A stretch of 64,000 nt of DNA from contig OX336391.1 of the NCBI GenBank assembly GCA_946902985.2, positions 70,905,947-70,969,946 of the forward strand, given 5' to 3'. The DNA comes from Meconema thalassinum (lineage: Eukaryota; Arthropoda; Insecta; Orthoptera; Tettigoniidae). Below are positions 30,437-41,992 of the stretch, in pieces. Numbering within the stretch: position 1 is the first letter of the stretch; each line of letters begins with the position of its first letter. Under the pieces are notes generated by a model, which was not told where the DNA came from, did no database searches, and was given only the letters and a program-made list of their open reading frames with translations. A program made the translations under genes and the position numbers.

Positions 30437-33400
30437 AATACTCATCACCATCTTCATTTTTCCTTTTCCAGTTGACACTGGGTGGGGGCAAATATGGTTC
30501 CTCTCCACTTTGTTCTGACGTTCCACCATTCCTCTTCCTACACAGTGTTCCAATCCAGGTTCCGTTTTCTAATATTATTCTCCACCGAGTCCATCCAACG
30601 CATTCTTGGTCTTCCTGGTCCTCTCTTCCCTGTCATCCGTCGTTCCAGTGCTCGTCTTGGTAACCTTACTTCATTCATCCGATTGACATGTCCAAACCAT
30701 CTCAATCTGTTTTGCTCCAGTTTGTCATTTAGTTTCTGTACTCCCAGTTCTTTCCCTATATCTTCATTTCTCACCCTGTCCCTCCTCGTTTTCTGGACCA
30801 TACTTCTCAGGAATCTCATCTCAGCTGTTTGTACTCTGCTCTCATCCCTCTTAGTCATTGTCCAAGTTTCTGCTGCATATGTCATTATAGGAACATAATA
30901 TGCTTTGTACATAACTTCTTTAGCCTTAATTGGTATATCCTTGTTCCATACTAGTCCCCGTACCTGTTGGTAGAAAGCACTCCCGAGTTGTATTCTTCTG
31001 CTAATTTCCAAATTTAGTCTTCCATCTTCAGTCAGTTCGCTTTCCAAGTATTTGAAGTGTTTCACCACTTCCAATTCCTTATCTCCTACTTAGATTACTC
31101 CTTTTCCTTCTTTCTTATCTCTACTCATCACCACTGTTTTACTCTTCTCCACATTTATCTTCAATCCGCATTGCTCAATCTTTTCATTTATTACGTCTAA
31201 CTGATCTTGTATCTCCATCTCATCCTCGCCCCAGATCACAACGTCATTGGCAAACAACATTACCTTCATCTTTGCCCTACTATATTCTTTCATTGCTGCC
31301 TTCATGATGTCATCCATCACCATTACGAAAAATAATGGTGACAACACACTTCCTTGCTTTAGACCAGTGCCAATTTAAAACCATTCCGATGTCCCGACTC
31401 TAGTCTTCACACTACTGTAGCAGTCCATGCACAATCCTTTTATCATGTCTCTCAGTTTCTTGCATATCCCCCTATTTGTTAAGCTTTCCCAAACTTTTGT
31501 TCTAGGGATGCTATCATAGGCCTTTTCTAGATCAATAAAAGTCATAACCATATTTTTCCCATATTCCCAACTCTTTTCAATGTTCTGTCTCAGAATGAAA
31601 ATGGGTTCCAGTGTTGACCTGCCCCCTCTAAATTCAAACTGCTCCTCCTCTATTTGGCTTTCTACCTTTACTCTAATTCTTTTTTCTAGGGCTCTTTCCA
31701 TTACTTTGGCAACATGCGAGATGATGGTGATTCCTCGGTAGTTACCACACACCTTTCTGACTCCTTTCTTGAATATTGGCAATATTATTCCCTTTTACCA
31801 GGCTTCAGATACTTTCTTCTCTCCACACACTCATGAGAAGTCTGTTTGTCCACTGCAGTCCCACTGGTCCTGCCACCTTGATCATTTCTATTGCCACTTC
31901 GTCTATTCCCACAGCTTTCCCCCTCTTCATCTACCTATCTGCCCATTCCACATCTGCCATAGTAATGTGTGGTTCTTCTTCTATTTCTTCCTCCACCGCT
32001 TTGACTGTTTGCGTAACTTCTCCGCATGCCTGGCGTCTCACCTTGAACAGCTCGCTGAAATATTCTTTCCATCTGTCCGTTATCTCTTCTGGTTTTGTGA
32101 ATATTTCACCTTCTTTCTTTTTCACGAACCCAGTGTTCACCTTTTCATTCCTTCTGCTTTTTACAATTCCAAACAGCAATTTCTTTCCACAATGTAAATC
32201 CTCCCTTATTTCCTGAGTGAATTCTTCCCAGCTTTTCTTCTTTTCCTCTGCAATTACTTTCTTGCAATCTCTGTTTGCTTCTATATATTTTACTCTACTT
32301 TCTTCAGTCTTTTTTGTTTTCCATTTCTTCCAAGCTTTCTTCTTCTCTCTTACCTTTTCTTTCACTCTATCATTCCACCATTTTGTCGCCTTTTCCCGTA
32401 CCTTTCCTGATGTTCTACCACATGTTTTCTCTGCACTGTTTACAAATGCACACTTAAACTTTTCCCATTCTTGTTCCGCAAGGGTAATATCCGTCCTTGG
32501 TATCTGTTCTTGCAATTCTCTCTTAAACTCTTCTGCAACCTCCTTTTCCTTTAGTCTCCAGACCTTAATCTTTCTTTCACTTTTTTCTGGTAATCTCATG
32601 ACCTTTCCTACTTTTAATTTTGCTACCACTGCCTTATGGTCTCCTCCAGAGGCTTTCTCTGGCATGGCTGTGACATCCATTAGCTCTTTCCGATGTCCTT
32701 TTTCGACTAATTCATAGTCTATCAGAGTTTTCGTTCTTCTATCTCCCCATTCATACCTCGTTATCCTCTATTTTTCTTTCTGAACCACGTATTCCCTATA
32801 ATTAATTGGTTCCGCTGACAAAAATCCATTAAGAAATCCCTTTCTGGATTTTTACTGCCATAACCATATGGTCCCAAAATCTCCTCTCTTTCTTGTCTGT
32901 CTCTTCCCACTCGTGCATTCAAATCTCCCATTACTATTATTTCCTTATCATCTATATATTTTTCCACATCTTCTAGGAATTCTTCTAAGTTCTCTTCTTT
33001 ATTCCCCGTTTGTGGAGCATATACTTGAAACAGTACTTTTGTCCCTGTCTGGAACTGTATCCTTCCTATGATTAATCTGTCAATTATCTTCTTCACCTCT
33101 TCCACATACTCTAAGACATCCTTTCTTATAATCATTCCTACTCCATTTTTCGCCTCTTGTCCTCCACTGTAAACAGCCTGTATCCTTCCTTTAGTTTTCT
33201 TTCCCCTTTTCCTTTCCATTCGCGTTGGATGGCTATATCCTTCTCCATCATGAAGTCCACTAGCTCCTCAGTCTTGTCCGTCAGGGTTAAGATGCTGACT
33301 GTCCCTATTCGGATATATTGTGATGCTGGTCGCTCATTTCTCACAGATCCGTCAGCATCTGAAGAACTGCACGTCGCCTGCAGGGGACGCCCTAGCATTT

Positions 33401-33480
33401 TCCGAGGCTGAACCATACTTGCTTTCATTTTAGGCTATTATTAAGATGGGGTCGCCACTCCCAAATGCATTTTATGACCT
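30437..33480 (-). pseudogene. LINE-A non-LTR retrotransposon, endonuclease plus reverse transcriptase, decayed
   Basis: The minus strand reads as one long retrotransposon ORF broken by several shifts and stops. An apurinic-type endonuclease comes first (RIGTVSILTL, IIVMGDLNARVG and MDFCQRNQLIIGNT at 33428-32761), then a basic linker (32680-31931), then reverse transcriptase (NYRGITIISHVAKVMERAL, FIDLEKAYDSIPR at 31782-31375). The catalytic YADD-type box reads FANDVVIW (31347-31090), with an Asn for the first Asp. The C-terminal part (31074-30538) has YYVPIMTYAAETWTMT and FGHVNRMN...KRGPGRPRMRW. The mutated catalytic box and broken frames show it is inactive. It lies in Helitron-like sequence at its 3' side and has tandem monomers at its 5' side. 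Confidence 0.88.
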
Positions 33481-33870
33481 ACTGCCAGGTATGAACTAGG
33501 CCGCTCCTAACATGGAGAACAGACGCCTTTTGTAGCCGCTCCTCTGGAAGGCAGACGCTACGGGTGTCCATAATATGGACAAATATCTTTACTCTATTAT
33601 CCCCAAGCACTGGGTTGCCTCTTCCGCCAACTTTGCTGTACCGATGGACTCCGTCACCACCGCAGATGCCGTTGAGGTCTTCACTCATACCCTGAGCTGG
33701 GCTCTTCATACTTATAACCCCTGGAGAGAGGGTGTCCCACTCCACTACTAGTACCAACACTGTATAACATCACACTACGTGCTATTGCACCACACTGTGA
33801 CACTCCACTACTAGTACCAACACGGTATAACATTACAGTATGTGCTATTGCACCACACTGTGACACTAAT
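33481..33870 (-). repeat. LINE-A 5' leader with 63-bp tandem monomers
   Basis: Upstream of LINE-A. Units starting at 33741 and 33804 (tccactactagtaccaacac and on to gctattgcaccacactgtga) repeat with a 63-bp period, about two copies. Tandem 5' monomers act as promoters in some LINEs; that role is only suggested here. The 33479-33760 frame has a GGDGVHRYSKVGGRGNP segment of uncertain meaning. Confidence 0.6.
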
Positions 33871-33871
33871 A

Positions 33872-34128
33872 CTACTACTACTAATTATTTATTTATCGTA
33901 TGGCGTATACATGAGTTACAGATTAATATTTACACTATTTACATAGTTAATCGCTTGGGCGTCCCCAGGAAAAAATCACTTCTATCTCCGTCGAAACGGC
34001 TCAGTGGGCATTCATGGGTGATCTGCTTCACAGTTTGCCTCACAGCACCATAGTCGCAACAAGAAGATGACTTTTTCCTTCATTTGTATAGCAGATCTGC
34101 ACACACACCATGGTTAGTTCGGATCCAA
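33872..34128 (-). mobile_element. Jockey-type LINE, short 3' fragment
   Basis: About 250 bases nearly matching the 3' end of the Jockey-type LINE at 44022-45144: a (TAAA)n tail, the word cgtatggcgtata, cgtcgaaacggctcagtggg, and the end of the Cys-rich C-terminus. It stops at ggatcc (about 34128), just before a SINE. Confidence 0.85.
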
Positions 34129-34130
34129 GG

Positions 34131-34326
34131 AAAGGAAAGGAAGCTTGTAGTTTAACGTGACCGTTAATCTTGAGATCATGAGCCACGGGACCTCCTTTTT
34201 ACGTGGAATCCGAACCACAGGACATGGCATTTCACTTCGAAAATCTCACATGCATTGACCGGGAATCGAACCCGGGCCGCCTTGGTGAGAGGCATACAGC
34301 TAGACCGCTGAGCCACCACGCCCCCT
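34131..34326 (-). mobile_element. tRNA-derived SINE (second family)
   Basis: On the minus strand it begins ggggcgtggtggctcagcgg (A box) and carries gggttcgattcccggtcaat (B box), then a body with ccgtggctcatgatctcaag and ttaacggtcacgttaaacta. A second copy at 53677-53868 has an 8-bp target duplication. The tRNA-like head is SINE-borne and not a tRNA gene. Its insertion truncates the adjoining Gag-like frame. Confidence 0.88.
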
Positions 34327-34327
34327 G

Positions 34328-35170
34328 TACTTTATCAATTCTTCCCCCCAGCTGTTCTTTAACCTCTTTAGTTGCTACCTGAATCTTATCAATTTCTCCC
34401 CCCAATTGCTTTTTGACCTTCTGTGTTTCAAGTTGCACTAGTTCTTTTAAATTTTCAGCCTCCCCCCAATTGCTTTTTGACCTGCTGTGTTTCAAGTTGC
34501 ACTAGTTCTTTTAAATTTTCAGCCTGTGTACTGATTCTAATTTCTAACTCCTCCTGTACTATTCCTAATTTTCTGTCTACAACTGCAATAATCTCCTGAG
34601 CTTTTTCTTCCATCACCCCTCTGATCTCACCTCTAATCAGCTCGAATTTATCACTAATTTCCCTACTGTTTTGTTCAAGTTTAGTATTTAAACTATCGCT
34701 CAATTCCCTATTACTCTCTTTATTTTCCCTACTATTTTGTTCAAGTTTAGCGTTTAAAGCTTCAGTACTCTCTTTATTTTCCCTACTGTTTTGTTCAAGT
34801 TTAGCATTATTTTGTTCGAGTTTAGCATTTAAAGTTTCAGTACTCTCTTTATTTTCCCTACTGTTTTGTTCAAGTTTAGCATTATTTTGTTCGAGTTTAG
34901 CATTTAAAGTTTCAGTACTCTCTCTATTTTCCCTACTATTTTGTTCAAGTTTAGCATTTAAAGCGTCTGTACTTATTTTATTTTGTTGCATAACTGAAGA
35001 AGCAAACTCTCTAACCCTGCTTGACTGTTTTGATTACCCCCCTCAGTATCGGGATTTACCTCCGACATCCCTGTACTGCTTTCATTTCCAAGACAAGCCA
35101 TACTGCTCGTATCTTCACTATCCAACTGGTGACCACTACGCAACTTCATCTCTTCCTCAGCACTACCCAT
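34328..35170 (-). pseudogene. Coiled-coil, Gag-like reading frame, broken
   Basis: On the minus strand an ATG near 35170 opens MGSAEEEMKLRSGHQLDS and an acidic Ser/Thr-rich stretch. A frameshift near 35000 follows, then a segment of repeated LNAKLEQNSRENKESTE units (75-bp DNA repeat). These have heptad-like spacing and should form a coiled coil. Then come EISDKFELIRGEIRGVMEEK and ENLKELVQLETQKVKKQLGG repeats. The frame runs into the SINE at 34326. An LRSG-containing acidic N-terminus followed by a coiled coil resembles Gag proteins of LTR retrotransposons, but no nucleocapsid zinc knuckle, protease or LTR is seen. Function is therefore unassigned. Confidence 0.5.
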
Positions 35171-35214
35171 GCTGATACACACCGATAAATGAAAAACCCC
35201 AAAATACAGGCACA

Positions 35215-38140
35215 GAAATATATACCCTTCTCCTTCCAAACCACTAGACCTAGAAAGCTGAAACTTTGCATGTTGGTTGATCCGAGTATGAAGAGGCTCA
35301 CTAAGAAACGGTTTTAGAAAATTCAATTTGTAAGTGACTTTCAGAAACAGATCAACGTTACTATGGCAACCGCTGAAATTTCGCAGACCGGGGATAGTTT
35401 TCTGGCAATATCTCGAAAACCGTTCGTTTTAGGGCCTTAAAACGCTGGGTTCGGTTTCCACTTCTTCGAAGTGGAAACCACGAACATTGCTCCTCACATT
35501 GATACGCGCAAAAAGAGCTATAATCCATATTTCTACGAGCAAATCGACGTGGAAAGTCTCATCTCTTATATATAATCCAAAATGGACTCATCACCGCAGG
35601 GCTCAAACCACTAGACCTAGCAAGCTGAAATTTTGCATGTTGGTTGATCCGAGTATGAAGAGGCTCACTATGAAACGGTTTTTGAAAATTCAATTTGTGA
35701 CTTTTTTCGGCCCTTTTGCATTGACAATTCAAAATTGACTCATCGACGCAGGGCTCAAACCACTAGACCTAGAAAGCTGAAATTTTGCATGTTGGTTGAT
35801 CCGAGTATGTAGAAGCCCACTAAGAAACGGTTTTTAAAAATTCAATTTGTAAGTGACTTTTTCGGCCCTTTGGCACTGAGCAAGGACAGTCGGTACAATG
35901 TTCGGATATAGCTCATTTTAAGCCGCCAGATACGAGAAACAATACTCGGAGGTCCTGTAGGGACCCCGAAACACTCTTTTTAAGTTCCTAAAATGAACGG
36001 TTTCGGAGATATTCCCAAATAACTGTGTTCCCTCTGGGAAACAGATCAACGTTACTATGGCAACCGCTGAAATTTCGCAGACCGGGGATAGTTTTGTGGC
36101 AATATCTCGAAAACCGTTCGTTTTAGGGCCTTAAAACGCTGGGGTCGGTTCCCACCACGAACATTGCTCCTCACATTGATACGCACAAAAAGAGCTATAA
36201 TCCATATTTCTACGAGCAAATCGACTTGGAAAGTCTCATGTCTTATATATAATCCAAAATTGACCCATCACTGCAGGGCTCAAACCACTAGACCTAGAAA
36301 GCTGAAATTTTGCATGTTGGTTGATCCGAGTATGTAGAGGCTCACTAAGAAACGGTTTTTGAAAATTCAATTTGTAAGTGACTTTTTTCGGCCCTTTGGC
36401 ACTGAGCAAGGACAGTCGGTACAAAGTTCGGATTTAGCTCATTTTAAGCCGCCAGATACGAGAAGCAATACTCGGAGGTCCTGTAGGGACCCCGAAACAC
36501 ACTTTTTAAGTTCCTAAAATGAACGGTTTCGGAGATATTCCCAAATAACTGTGTTCCCTCCGAGAAACAGATCAACGTTACTATGGCAACCGCTGAAATT
36601 TCGCAGACCGGGGATAGTTTTCTGGCAATATCTCGAAAACCGTTCGTTTTAGGGCCTTAAAACGCTGGGTTCGGTTCCCACTTCTTTGAAGTGGAAACCA
36701 CGAACATTGCTCCTCACATTGATACGCGCAAAAAGAGCTATAATCCATATTTCTACGAGCAAATCGACTTGGAAAATCTCATCTCTTATATATAATCCAA
36801 AATTGACTCATCACCGCAGGGCTCAAACCACTAGACCTAGAATGCTGAAATTTTGCATGTTGGTTGATCCGAGTATGTAGAGGCTCACTAAGAAACGGTT
36901 TTTGAAAATTCAATTTGTAAGTGACTTTTTTCGGCCCTTTGGCATTGACAATTCAAAATTGACTCATCGACGCAGGGCTCAAACCACAAGACCTAGAAAG
37001 CTGAAATTTTGCATGTTGGTTGATCCGAGTATGTAGAGGCCCACTAAGAAACGGTTTTTGAAAATTCAATTTGTAAGTGACTTTTTTCGGCCCTTTGGCA
37101 CTGAGCAAGGACAGTCGGTACAAAGTTCGGATTTAGCTCATTTTAATCCGCCAGATACGAGAAACAATACTTGGAGGTCCTGTAGGGACCCCGAAACACA
37201 CTTTTTAAGTTCCTAAAATGAACGGTTTTGGAGATATTCCCGAATAACTGTGTTCCCTCTGGAAAACAGATCAACGTTACTATGGCAACCGCTGAAATTT
37301 CGCAGACCGGGGATAGTTTTCTGGCAATATCTCGAAAACCGTTCGTTTTAGGGCCTTAAACGCTGGGTTCGGTTCCACCACGAACTTTGCTCCTCACATT
37401 GATACGCGCAAAAAGAGCTATAATCCATATTTCTGCGAGCAAATCGACTTGGAAGTCTCATCTCTTATATATAATCCAAAATTGACTCATCACCGCAGGG
37501 CTCAAACCACTAGACCTAGAAAGCTGAAATTTTGCATGTTGGTTGATCCGAGTATGTAGAGGCTCACTAAGAAACGTTTTTTGAAAATTCAATTTTTAAG
37601 TGACTTTTTTCGGCCCTTTGGCATTGACAATTCAAAATTGACTCATCGACGCAGGGCTCAAACCACTAGACCTAGAAAGCTGAAATTTTGCATGTTGGTT
37701 GATCCGAGTATGTAGAGGCCCACTAAGAAACGGTTTTTGAAAATTGAATTTGTAAGTGACTTTTTTCGGCCCTTTGGCACTGAGCAAGGACAGTCGGTAC
37801 AAAGTTCGGATTTAGCTCATTTTAAGCCGCCAGATACGAGAAAAAATACTCGGAGGTCCTGTAGGGACCCCGAAACACACTTTTTAAGTTCCTAAAATGA
37901 ACGGTTTCGGAGATATTCCCAAATAACTGTGTTCCCTCTGGGAAATAGATCAACGTTACTATGGCAACCGCAGAAATTTCGCAGACCGGGGATAGTTTTC
38001 TGGCAATATCTCGAAAACCGTTCGTTTTAGGGTCTTAAAATTCTGGGTTTGGTTCCAGTTCTAACCACGAACGTTGCTCCTCGCATTGATACGCGTAAAA
38101 TGAGATATATTTTATTTATAGAGGTTGCTTTTTGGGGCTC
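35215..38140 (+). repeat. Nested tandem array, about 700-bp unit
   Basis: The marker agatcaacgttactatggca recurs at about 35347, 36043, 36567, 37268 and 37947 (spacing 696, 524, 701, 679). Longer units contain two copies of a block of about 155 bp (ttgcatgttggttgatccga, gaaaattcaatttgtaagtg); the 524-bp unit has one. Each unit also has gttttctggcaatatctcga and cgttttagggccttaaaacg. Units are very similar, so amplification is recent. There is no coding. Confidence 0.9.
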
Positions 38141-38638
38141 GGATACGTTCGTGAGTTTGAGTCTAATTTTATACTCTTTCAGCTGGTTGTTGTAAGCGAG
38201 CTTTCAGAAGTTTACTCGAATTTACAATGTTAAGATACTTTCTATTTTGCACGGTATGCATTCATTTTCTTTATAAATTTGTTTTTTGTTAACTGATTAT
38301 TTTTGTTTGCCAATTTTGATCTGCTCTTTTTTCGTTTTTAACCATGATCTGCAACGTATATTCACAGTCGAATGTGTCGTATTCTACCGGCTGTCACGTT
38401 AATTATTATTGTTTCTTAATTACTCTTACTGAGGAATTGGGCAAACAAGAGTTTAGTGCTTTTGACTGAAAAGCCCTAACTCTTGTTTACTAAGGCAATA
38501 CTGAAAATATGTCTTCAAACACCACAATGAATTGGGCAAACTTATATCCATAAAGTTGGTATTTTGTCTTTCACGGCCATTGAATCCCCGCACAAGGCAC
38601 GGCTTAAACCTAGAAAAGTTGCTGAGTTGTACTAATGG
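38141..38638. other. Array tail and unassigned sequence
   Basis: 38100-38410 resembles 63125-63440 (ttgtttgccaa, aacg.atattcacag, gtgtcgtattctaccggc), so the two tandem arrays share a downstream segment. No gene is seen to 38638. Confidence 0.5.
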
Positions 38639-40190
38639 TCTAATGGTGCAGCAGAAAAGAGGAGAATTGAAGCTTTTGAAATGTGGTGATACAGGAGAAT
38701 GATGGTCAGATGGGTAGATAGGGTAACAAATGAAGAGGTATTAAGACGAGTGGGAGAGGAGAGATGTTTCTGGCGACTGCTAATGAAGAGAAGCGATAGG
38801 AGGGTAGGACACATATTATGACACCCAGGAATAGCAAGCTTACTGTCGACCAAAACACCATGTGCACTCGAGCCCGAAGGTTGCCTGCGAAGCAACCAAT
38901 ATACCTTCATAAAATCCAACGACATCATCACCCTCGTCGCTCGATCCCACGTCAGCCCATGCAGGATTGGAACTCTTAATTTATTATCTAATACCTTCTA
39001 TCGCAGTTGAAACACAAAAAGTGCCCGCCCTCAAGCGTGTCTCAACCATGCGTCACATCTACGAATTACCATCCCACAAACCCGTCACCAGATCGAATCC
39101 AAATTCCAGCACAATACACATTGGAATGCTGTATAACTGGCTTATCAACTTCAAAACCTTGTGTGTTCAAGGACGAATGTTGCTATCACTCTTGCAAGGC
39201 AACCCCTTCTCGGCTCGGGGTCGTTCGAAAATGTAGCTCTTGGGCGCGTTGCAATCCTTATACATCAAAAAGTTACGCTGTATGACTGTGAAATAGGTAA
39301 ATTAATTCACCTACCCTACATCGGCTTATATTTGTACGGAGAACCAAGACACGGTCCACCAGCCAGCCACTCCGGGAAATGCTGTACAGCGTTGCTGATA
39401 TGGAGCCCATCACTTCCGAGCGAGACGCGCCATGACGCGTGATGTGGCCCATCTTGGCAATGATGTATTGCCTTCACCAGAGCGGCCAACTGGTGAACCA
39501 CGTCTCAACTCTCCGTACAAATACAAACCGATACAAAATAAGTGAATCAATTTACGTATTTCACAATCATACAGCACACCGTCTTGATGTATAAGGACTA
39601 CAACGCGACCAAGAACTAAACTTTCAAACATCCCGAGCCGAGGAAAAGCCACCTCACAAAAATGACATCAACCCCGTTTCCTGGACACACAAAACCCTAA
39701 AATTAATAAACCTGCCATACCACATTCCAATGTACACCGTGTCAAAACCTGGACTCGATCCGATGACGGGCCTGCGAGACAACAATTCCCAAATGCGAGG
39801 CATGGCTGAAAAACGCCCAAAAACGGGCACTTCCCGTGTTCCAACTGTGACAAAAAAATATTAAAATATATATCAAAAATTCCAAACCTACATGATCCAA
39901 CGCAAAATAGAACGACGAAAATGATGATGCCATTGGATTTTATAAAAGTCCATTGGTTACTTCACAAACAAACCCCAAACTCGAGCACACATAATTGTTT
40001 GGTCGACAGTATTTATGGGTGGGAGGGTCGTGGACTAGAACTGTAGGGGTAAACCAGGGTTAAACAGATTGCCTCGGATGTAGGGTGTGGTAGCTATGTA
40101 GAAATGAAACGATTAGCTCAGGAGAGGGAGACATGGAGGTCTGCATCAAACCAGTTCAAAAACTGAAGACTCAAACAACAACAATCAGGA
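38639..40190 (+). pseudogene. LINE-B 3' fragment split by a transposon
   Basis: 38639-38842 and 40010-40190 together match the C-terminal end of LINE-B (AEKRRIEAFEMW, VTNEEVLRRVGEERCFWRLL, then CRG, a gap, VEMKRLAQERETWRSASNQ) and its ctgaagactcaaacaacaac tail. The middle is occupied by a 1167-bp fold-back transposon. Frames are broken, so it is inactive. Confidence 0.85.
38843..40009. mobile_element. Fold-back (long inverted repeat) transposon with TA duplication
   Basis: Terminal repeats ctgtcgaccaaaaca and its complement bound 1167 bp. TA is duplicated at 38841-38842 and 40010-40011, and removing one copy with the element restores LINE-B sequence. Pairing extends well inward: cggctcgggg near 39215 against the complement near 39636, and ctgtatgactgtgaaatagg against its complement near 39555. 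The element is therefore two diverged arms of about 560 bp meeting near 39426. TA duplication suggests Tc1/mariner-type mobilisation. Open frames on both strands mirror the arms and are not genes. Confidence 0.8.
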
Positions 40191-40194
40191 ATTT

Positions 40195-40861
40195 TAATTA
40201 CTTAGAGAGGCGTGTGGGGCAAAAGGGTCGTTGGAGAATTTCAATCCCTGGGATGTAACACTGGAAGAGACTGCATAATGTACATCAGCAGCCAAGGTGA
40301 GCGATATTTAACTATAGGTCTATTAATAGGGATATGTTTACGTTCAAATCATCAATTAGTATGGCCAAATTACATCCAGAAAGGCTTAAGTAAGAATACT
40401 TTTAATTCCCCATATTCCGATAGATTTGCCATTCCAGTGTGCAAGAGTGCAGTTCCCTCTTCAAACAATATTCGCAATTTCTTTAACAAAGCGCAATGAC
40501 ACACACTTAGCAGTAGCACGTGTACATTTAGACAAAACAATTTTTACCCATGGCCAACGGTATGTGGCGTGCTCGCGAACATCCGGACAACAAAATCGTT
40601 ATGTCTCAGCAGAATATGGCAAAACCATAAACGTAATTTTAAAATGTGTTAACATAATGTAACATCGAACCCTGAAGACGTTCACAACTCTATAAAATTC
40701 CCACTTTGCTGATCATATCAATATACTGTATGTATCAGAATATTCAGAATTAGAATGGACACCTATAGCCGCGATTGCTGTAATAGAAAAGGACCATGTA
40801 TCAGCAATAATGCGTCATCCCCAATGTCTCGATCGCGGGCGAAGCCGCGGGTACCTGCTAG
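40195..40861 (+). mobile_element. Helitron 3' end with helicase relic
   Basis: Ends with the hairpin CGCGGgcgaagCCGCG, gtacctg and CTAG (40858-40861) followed by T, a textbook Helitron 3' terminus. The helicase relic lies upstream. The 5' boundary is not visible; the element begins here directly after a LINE-B tail. Confidence 0.82.
40426..40662 (+). pseudogene. Helitron helicase, extreme C-terminus
   Basis: Reads VQFPLQTIFAISLTKR (motif V region, family QFP..LAFA.TINKSQG, degraded), then FTHGQRYVACSRTSGQQNRY (motif VI region with intact YVACSR) and VSAEYGKTINVI. Only about 80 codons remain, with upstream frames shifted. It belongs to a different, better preserved tail type than the relic at 19515-20272. 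Confidence 0.8.
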
Positions 40862-41589
40862 TAATAATATAATATAGGGATAGGAATATAATAGACCTGC
40901 CGTACCACACCCGCAGGTGTAAATCGCGTGAAAAAAATCTAGAGTATCCCTTGACCCCCTTAAGCGTATTATACGTATTTATGAACTTTACAGCTTAATT
41001 TGGTTCCGTTATAACTTTCTAGCCGTTTTCAAACTTTCTAACTAATGCAATTAATGGAATCGCATTGCGTCTTACAGCAATAGATGGACCTCTGAGAATT
41101 TGTTGCCATGGTTACCGGCTTGCATTCGTTCATTAGTTTATTAAATGGAATTAGTTTTCTGGGAATATCTAAAAAAATGGTTTTAGGGCCTTAAAGTCTG
41201 GTTTTCGGGGTCCCTTTAGGCCCCCAAGTTTTGTCTCTCACATTGAGGGGCTGAAAATGAGCTTTGTCTCGTCCTTGTACGCCTATTCCATCATGTATTT
41301 TAAGGGGGTAGGCCCCCTTTTATCAGAGGTACGAAGAAGAGTTACATCACTGATTAGTGTCGTGCCTCTGATGGATATATGTACCAAATGTTACGTTGAT
41401 ACACCCAGCCGTTCTCGAGTTATAAGGGAACAAAGTTGTCCACAGACAAACAAACAAACAGACAGACAAAAAATATTTTCGCGCGCATCCATCATAAAAC
41501 AGTCTGAAACGCGCAAATAACTCAAATTTCCGTAGAAATTCAGAAAAAACAGACATACTTTTATTTTTATATATGTAGAGATATACTGC
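40862..41589 (+). repeat. Repeat resembling the Helitron-like module at 30085-30430
   Basis: 40945-41270 follows 30085-30430 closely (ttgacccccttaagcgtatt, attagttttctgggaatatc, gttttagggccttaaagtct). It ends with a (CAAA)n/(CAGA)n stretch near 41445-41470. No coding was recognised. Confidence 0.6.
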
Positions 41590-41990
41590 ACCGCTCGATG
41601 TTGACCGTGTTTTATTGCACGAAGTTAGGTTTTACTTGCTAACCGTTGGAGATACACGGAAAGTGAAAAGGACCTTTTGGATAGAAAATTAAGTGTTATA
41701 GCACGTGTATGCCATCAAAAGTTTGCTATTTCTTAGCGTTATCTTTTTATTTGGAATGGAAATATGAAATTTTGAAACCAAAGGGTGTAGTGACGTCACA
41801 AATGTGGGTTTTACTCGCTAACTGTTGGAGATACATGAAAAGTGATAAGGACCTTTCGGATAGGAAATTAAATTTTAAAGGTCGTGTGTGCCATCAAAAG
41901 TTAGCTATTTCTTAGCGTTCTCCATTTATTTTAAATGGATATATGTAATTTTGAAATCAAAGGGTGTGGTGACGGCACTAAAATGGTCGC
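41590..41990 (+). repeat. N-module with internal duplication
   Basis: Related to 50449-50992 and 52517-53056 by ttgaccgtgttttat, gctaaccgttggagataca, agtgataaggacctttcgga, gccatcaaaagttt and gtcgccattttta. Here the core is duplicated in tandem (about 186 bp apart). It directly precedes an NR147-type repeat, the same order as at 50449. Confidence 0.7.
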
Positions 41991-41992
41991 CA

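Noticed and set aside
31769..32717. Plus-strand frames over LINE-A
   Set aside because: They are antisense shadows of the minus-strand linker and reverse transcriptase region, rich in Ser, Phe and Leu from Lys/Glu codons.
34131..34326. tRNA gene
   Set aside because: A and B boxes are present, but the sequence continues as a SINE body and a near-identical copy with an 8-bp duplication is at 53677-53868.
39161..39652. Two similar short proteins on opposite strands
   Set aside because: They are the two arms of the fold-back transposon read in mirror orientation.
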